A stretch of DNA of 17,414 nt from W1P20-047 sp051878795 (GTDB lineage: Bacteria > Actinomycetota > Coriobacteriia > Coriobacteriales > Eggerthellaceae), in contig JBJEKU010000036.1 of the NCBI GenBank assembly GCA_051878795.1, positions 1 through 17,414 on the forward strand, in the 5' to 3' direction. Within the stretch, counting starts at the first letter, position 1; each line of letters begins with the position of its first letter. This document shows positions 14,313 through 17,414 of this stretch, piece by piece. The notes beneath the pieces are model-generated. The model did not search any database and was not told the DNA's origin. It saw only the letters and a program-made list of their open reading frames with translations. A program made the translations under genes and the position numbers.

Positions 14313-14579
14313 TTACTTCTTCTTCTTTACATGACCACGGAAGGTACGGGTGGGAGCGAATTCGCCCAGCTTGTGACCAACCATGGATTCGGTGACATAA
14401 ACCGGTACGTGCTTGCGACCATCGTGAACCGCAATGGTGTGACCAACCATTTCGGGGAAGATGGTGCTGGAACGAGACCAGGTCTTTACGACGTCCTTTA
14501 CGCCCGCTTCGTTCATCGCCTCGATGCGGCCGAGAAGGCGCGGTTCCACAAAGGGACCCTTTTTCAAACTTCTGCTCAC
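14313..14579 (-). CDS. rpsS: 30S ribosomal protein S19
   Basis: The 88-residue protein of the 30S head contacts S13 and the A-site finger. MSRSLKKGPFVEPRLL and HVPVYVTESMVGHKLGEFAPTRTFRGH are diagnostic. The start is GTG (14577-14579): the overlapping ATG two bases upstream is out of frame and meets a stop immediately, and AGGAG is well placed for the GTG. It lies 21 bases after rplB. Confidence 0.98.
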   Translation of the reverse strand: MSRSLKKGPFVEPRLLGRIEAMNEAGVKDVVKTWSRSSTIFPEMVGHTIAVHDGRKHVPVYVTESMVGHKLGEFAPTRTFRGHVKKKK

Positions 14580-14600
14580 ATTTACTCCTAAGCTTTTGCG

Positions 14601-15431
14601 CTACTTCTTGCGACGACGGATAATCAGGCGGCTGGAAGCCTTGTTCTTGTTGCGGGTGCGATGGCCCTTGGTGGGAACGCCCCACGGAGAAACGGGGTGA
14701 CGACCTGCGGACTTGTTCTTGCCTTCACCACCACCATGGGGATGGTCGACAGGGTTCATAACAGTACCGCGGACAGTAGGACGAATGCCCTTCCAACGAT
14801 TACGGCCAGCCTTGCCGATCTTGATGTTGGAATGTTCGGCATTGCCTACTTCGCCGATGGTTGCGCGGCAAGTGATGAGAACGCGGCGCATTTCGGAAGA
14901 GGGCATACGCAGGATAGCGTACTTGCCTTCCTTGCCCATCAGCTGGATGCTGGTACCAGCGGAACGAGCCAGGGCAGCGCCCTTACCGGGCTGCAGCTCG
15001 ACTGCGTGAATCAGGGTACCAACGGGGATAGAGGACAAAGGCATTGCATTACCAGGACGGATGTCGTTCCCTTCGCCGGAGATGACGGTGTCGCCAACCT
15101 TCAGGCCACGGGGATGAAGGATGTAGCGCTTTTCACCGTCGGCATAGTGCAGAAGCGCAATACGTGCGCTGCGGTTCGGGTCGTACTCGATGGTTGCAAC
15201 CTTGGCGGGCACACCATCCTTGTTGCGCTTGAAGTCGATGACGCGATAACGACGCTTTACGCCACCGCCCTGATGACGGGTGGTGATACGACCGTAGTTG
15301 TTGCGACCTGCCTTCTGAGGCAGGGGCTCCAACAGCGACTTTTCCGGGGTGCTTCGAGTGATCTCGGAGAAATCAGAGACCGTCTGGAAGCGACGACCAG
15401 GGCTAGTCGGCTTGAACTGCTTGACTCCCAT
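14601..15431 (-). CDS. rplB: 50S ribosomal protein L2
   Basis: The 276-residue protein is needed for subunit joining and peptidyl transfer. It has an OB-fold and SH3-like core, NNYGRITTRHQGGG (44-57), and the catalytically important region VMNPVDHPHGGGEG with H230 (the H229 equivalent of E. coli numbering), ending RLIIRRRKK. I chose ATG 15431, with AAAGGAA upstream and the usual family N-terminus. The frame stays open for 37 codons further upstream, but that part is leader RNA. L2 is the first gene after the rplW terminator and the internal promoter. Confidence 0.98.
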   Translation of the reverse strand: MGVKQFKPTSPGRRFQTVSDFSEITRSTPEKSLLEPLPQKAGRNNYGRITTRHQGGGVKRRYRVIDFKRNKDGVPAKVATIEYDPNRSARIALLHYADGEKRYILHPRGLKVGDTVISGEGNDIRPGNAMPLSSIPVGTLIHAVELQPGKGAALARSAGTSIQLMGKEGKYAILRMPSSEMRRVLITCRATIGEVGNAEHSNIKIGKAGRNRWKGIRPTVRGTVMNPVDHPHGGGEGKNKSAGRHPVSPWGVPTKGHRTRNKNKASSRLIIRRRKK

Positions 15432-15491
15432 TAAAGTTTCCTTTCTATACTGCTGTGGGCTCCGCTCGCCGCTTAATCCAGGCCGGGACAA

Positions 15492-15522
15492 GCGTAGATT
15501 TACGACTCCGGAGTAACCACGC
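15492..15522 (-). promoter_or_regulatory. Structured element in the rplB 5' leader
   Basis: On the minus strand GCGT (15519-15522) and TTAC (15513-15516) pair with GTAA (15500-15503) and ACGC (15492-15495), with small internal loops and a 9-base apical loop containing part of the palindrome ACTCCGGAGT. It lies within the roughly 125-base leader (15432-15557) that a transcript from the internal promoter would have. It could be a ribosomal-protein autoregulatory site; no known r-protein leader motif is recognised. Confidence 0.4.
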
Positions 15523-15562
15523 GCCCGGGTGTATCCATACATTCCTGTAGGCGCAACTGGAT

Positions 15563-15591
15563 ATTATATAGACTTCCCTATTTCGTTACAA
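15563..15591 (-). promoter_or_regulatory. Internal promoter upstream of rplB
   Basis: On the minus strand a perfect -10 TATAAT (15563-15568) follows a 17-base spacer after TTGTAA (15586-15591, 4 of 6 to the -35 consensus), with A/T-rich flanks. Start of transcription would be near 15557, giving a leader of about 125 bases before rplB. It would drive rplB through adk independently of rplC-rplD-rplW, which end in a terminator about 330 bases upstream. Confidence 0.75.
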
Positions 15592-15895
15592 GTGAATTAC
15601 GTAAGCCACTAAACCACCACAAGTGGTCTTGACCTGGGGTTTCGTTGAATTCGGACTTTTTCCGGCAATAGAAGACACTCTATTGATGGTGTACTTTGAT
15701 CTGTCGAGCTACTAGAAATTGTAGCCTGATTAATCCATAAAGTTCCCGAAAGAACAGGCGATTGCCCCTACGGCTCATGACACCCCAAGCAAATCAAGCA
15801 AGGGTCCTTTAGCAGCCAGCGTGGCATTGCAAAGATCGATTCACCCCTCCCCCGCTTGGATCGCACTGATTGATAAAGTCCGTTATCTATACGTG
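15592..15895 (-). other. Unexplained 300-base non-coding segment inside the S10 operon
   Basis: Between the rplW terminator and the rplB promoter there is no recognisable gene. Structures seen are a perfect 7-bp stem CAATAGA/TCTATTG (15666-15672, 15679-15685, 6-base loop) and GCTAC/GTAGC (15708-15712, 15721-15725, 8-base loop). A third is ACCAC/GTGGT near 15615-15630. A 32-codon minus-strand ORF (15680-15778) with a weak SD is the longest short ORF I noticed and is most likely chance. The composition looks less G+C-rich than the neighbouring coding sequence. It may be a degenerate remnant, a small RNA gene or simply spacer. Confidence 0.5.
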
Positions 15896-15917
15896 AAGGG
15901 CCCTCTGAACCTGTACC

Positions 15918-15951
15918 GCAGAAAAGGGCCCCTGCTTTCGCAGAGGCCCTT
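15918..15951 (-). terminator. Intrinsic terminator after rplW
   Basis: AAGGGCCTCTGC (15940-15951, minus sense) pairs with GCAGGGGCCCTT (15924-15935), 12 bp with one G-U, closed by a GAAA tetraloop and followed by TTCT (15920-15923), making a TTTTCT run with the arm end. It starts 22 bases after the rplW stop codon. A second GGGCCCTT-bearing segment lies just beyond (15896-15907) and could compete for the same 5' arm. Confidence 0.88.
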
Positions 15952-15973
15952 CGAATCCGAAATCAGCTTGATG

Positions 15974-16261
15974 CTAGTTGGTTGCAAACAGCTCGATGCT
16001 GTCGCCTTCGGCCAGGGTGACCATAGCCTTCTTCCAGGTACGGGTACGACCGACCTGATAGCGAACGCGCTTGGGCTTGGACTTGACGTTGAGGGTGTTA
16101 ACCTTAACAACCTTGACGTTGAAGATAGCCTCGATAGCCTGAGCGATCTCCACCTTGTTGGAATTCTTAGCAACCTCGAAGGTGTAGGTGTTGTTGTTCA
16201 TCATGTCGTAGCTGTGCTCGGTGATTACCGGGCGAATGATAACCTCGCGAGGATCCTTCAT
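15974..16261 (-). CDS. rplW: 50S ribosomal protein L23
   Basis: The 95-residue protein lies at the tunnel exit and is the main docking site for trigger factor and SRP. It shows MKDPREVIIRPVITEHSYD, YTFEVAKNSNKVEIAQAIEAIF (26-47) and VKSKPKRVRYQVGRTRTWKKA. The start codon abuts the rplD stop with no gap (TAAATG), with GGAGG inside the end of rplD. In most bacteria rplB follows immediately; here an intrinsic terminator and a gap of about 540 bases intervene. Confidence 0.98.
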   Translation of the reverse strand: MKDPREVIIRPVITEHSYDMMNNNTYTFEVAKNSNKVEIAQAIEAIFNVKVVKVNTLNVKSKPKRVRYQVGRTRTWKKAMVTLAEGDSIELFATN

Positions 16262-16885
16262 TTATGCGAGCACCTCCTCGATGCGAGCCAGGGCTGCTTC
16301 AGTGAAGACCAAGGCCTTGTTGTTGATGAAATCGTAGGTGTTGCTTTCGGCAACGGGGATGACCTCCAGCTTGGGAATGTTGCGGAAGGACAGGAAGGCG
16401 TTGACGTCTTCGTTGCCGATGACGACGGTAGTGCGGCCTTCGATACCCAGAGCCTTCAGAGCCTGAACAGCAGCCTTGGTGGAGGGCTTTTCGAAGTCGA
16501 AGTTGTCGACTACGTAAAGCTGACCGTCAGCAAGCTTTGCGGACAGTGCGGAACGCATAGCCAGCTTAACTTCCTTGTTGTTCACGCGGAAGGCGTAGGA
16601 ACGGGGATGGGGACCGAAAACGGTGCCGCCGCCGATCCACTGGGGAGAGCGGATGGAGCCCTGGCGGGCACGGCCGGTGCCCTTCTGGCGCCAAGGCTTC
16701 TTGCCGCCGCCACGGACTTCGCCGCGGGTCTTGGTGTCATGGGTTCCCTGACGCCAGGAAGCACGCTGAGCGCGAACGACCTGATGCATCACATGAACGT
16801 TCGGTTCGATACCGAACACTGCGGCGTTCAGGTCGACGGTCTTTACCGCCTCGCCGCCAGCATTCTTCATTTCAATAGTTGCCAT
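16262..16885 (-). CDS. rplD: 50S ribosomal protein L4
   Basis: The 207-residue protein has an extended loop lining the exit tunnel. It shows RGGGKKPWRQKGTGRARQGS (58-77), SIRSPQWIGGGTVFGPHPRSY, and the C-terminal globular part ending in ARIEEVLA. In E. coli L4 represses the S10 operon by attenuation and translation control at the rpsJ leader, which is outside this window. Start ATG 16885 has AAGGAG upstream, and rplC ends 20 bases earlier. Confidence 0.98.
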   Translation of the reverse strand: MATIEMKNAGGEAVKTVDLNAAVFGIEPNVHVMHQVVRAQRASWRQGTHDTKTRGEVRGGGKKPWRQKGTGRARQGSIRSPQWIGGGTVFGPHPRSYAFRVNNKEVKLAMRSALSAKLADGQLYVVDNFDFEKPSTKAAVQALKALGIEGRTTVVIGNEDVNAFLSFRNIPKLEVIPVAESNTYDFINNKALVFTEAALARIEEVLA

Positions 16886-16905
16886 ATTGTTCTACTCCTT
16901 GGTGC

Positions 16906-17414
16906 TTATGCCAAGCGAACGCGAACCATAGCGTTCTTGCCGCCGGGGATCGCACCCTTGACCAGGATGATGTTCTGTTCTTCGTCAACGCGAACAACTT
17001 CGAGGTTCTTCACGGTAACGGTGTCGCAGCCCATGTGACCGGGAAGGCGATGGCCCTTCAGTACTCGAGAGGGAGTAGCGCACATACCGATGGAACCGGG
17101 AGCGCGGTGGAAGTGGGAGCCATGTCCGCCAGGGCCGCCACCAGCATGGTGACGCTTCATAACGCCAGCGAAGCCCTTGCCCTTGGAAACGCCGGTTACG
17201 TCGACCTTCTTTGCGTCTGCGAAGTTGGCAACGGTCACCTGATCGCCAAGGTTGTACTGGCTTGCATCGTCAACGCGAACTTCGCGGAGCTTGCGAACGG
17301 GGGCTACGCCCTGCTTTGCAAAGTGACCAGCCATGGGCTTGTTCACCTTGTTTTCCTTGATGGTGCCGAAGCCCAGCTGAACAGCCTCATAACGATCGGT
17401 TGCAACAGTCTTGA
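16906..17414 (-). CDS. rplC: 50S ribosomal protein L3 (5' end outside window)
   Basis: The C-terminal 168 residues of about 205-210 are present; the frame is open to the right edge, so the internal GTG/ATG at 17346 is not the start. Upstream residues (TDRYEAVQLGFGTIKENKVNKP) match the family. The central extension near the peptidyl transferase centre is seen as KGKGFAGVMKRHHAGGGPGGHGS, followed by GSIGMCATPSRVLKGHRLPGHMG. L3 is an early assembly protein of the 50S. The gene is the first visible member of the operon; rpsJ presumably lies beyond. Confidence 0.98.
   Translation of the reverse strand, partial: KTVATDRYEAVQLGFGTIKENKVNKPMAGHFAKQGVAPVRKLREVRVDDASQYNLGDQVTVANFADAKKVDVTGVSKGKGFAGVMKRHHAGGGPGGHGSHFHRAPGSIGMCATPSRVLKGHRLPGHMGCDTVTVKNLEVVRVDEEQNIILVKGAIPGGKNAMVRVRLA

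Noticed and set aside
13343..14395. 350-codon plus-strand ORF over rpsC, rplV and rpsS
   Set aside because: It is antisense to three certain ribosomal genes. Biased codon use in such genes often leaves the opposite frame open. The same applies to 11243-12352 and 15821-17038.
15432..15542. In-frame 37-codon upstream extension of rplB
   Set aside because: L2 proteins begin at the MGVKQFKPTS position, which has a good SD. The extension lacks family similarity and overlaps the predicted leader structure.
15708..15725. Sequence resembling a Cas12a-type repeat stem (GCTAC, AATTTCTA-like, GTAGC on the minus strand)
   Set aside because: It is a single copy with no repeats or spacers and no cas gene, and the order of elements does not match the usual repeat. 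A 5-bp stem is expected by chance.
15680..15778. 32-codon minus-strand ORF (MSRRGNRLFFREL...) in the rplW-rplB gap
   Set aside because: Its SD is only GGGGTG, no family is recognised, and ORFs of this size are common by chance in 540 bases. It was kept as a remark in the gap entry.
15791..15802. 12-base identity with the tRNA leader (AAATCAAGCAAG, also at 1376-1387 on the other strand)
   Set aside because: A 12-base match on either strand is expected many times in a window of this size. No flanking similarity is visible.

Overview
The window is a core translation locus from a bacterium. The gene order (rplC-rplD-rplW-rplB-rpsS-rplV-rpsC-rplP-rpmC-rpsQ-rplN-rplX-rplE-rpsN-rpsH-rplF-rplR-rpsE-rpmD-rplO-secY-adk) is the classical S10-spc cluster. 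The four-cysteine 61-residue S14, the four-cysteine LID of adenylate kinase and the style of the EF-Tu and L2 proteins point to a Gram-positive. My best guess is an anaerobic actinomycete of class Coriobacteriia with moderate G+C. The genus cannot be fixed from the sequence alone.

Layout. From the right edge leftwards on the minus strand come rplC (5' end outside), rplD and rplW, then a strong intrinsic terminator and a gap of about 540 bases that contains a good promoter. Next is rplB through secY-adk, which ends at another intrinsic terminator at 5896-5933. The ribosomal genes are otherwise tightly packed, with spacings from a 7-base overlap to about 50 bases. The exceptions are structured gaps in rplW-rplB, rplX-rplE, rpsN-rpsH, rpmD-rplO and secY-adk, most of which hold good inverted repeats. 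Left of the ribosomal block are accessory genes: a 726-residue polytopic membrane protein resembling GT-C glycosyltransferases, and a Vsr-type mismatch endonuclease gene 3 bases behind it. Convergent to these on the plus strand is a class Ic aspartate aminotransferase. The left end is a second translation unit on the minus strand: a strong promoter with an A/T-rich upstream element, then tRNA-Tyr(GTA), tRNA-Thr(GGT), tRNA-Met(CAT) and tuf (EF-Tu, 3' end outside).

How the genes work together. The right-hand 11.5 kb makes most of the 50S and 30S primary and secondary binding proteins plus the SecY translocon channel and adenylate kinase. The tRNA-tuf unit supplies elongation factor and its substrates. 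The aminotransferase, membrane protein and Vsr have no evident functional link to translation. They sit where the alpha operon (map, infA, rpmJ, rpsM and so on) often follows adk in other Gram-positives.

I see no mobile element, CRISPR array or obviously new multi-gene system. The most interesting signals are regulatory: the terminator and promoter that split the S10 operon between L23 and L2, and the stem-loops in several intercistronic gaps. Others are a possible leaderless start abutting the adk terminator and an orphan Vsr gene.
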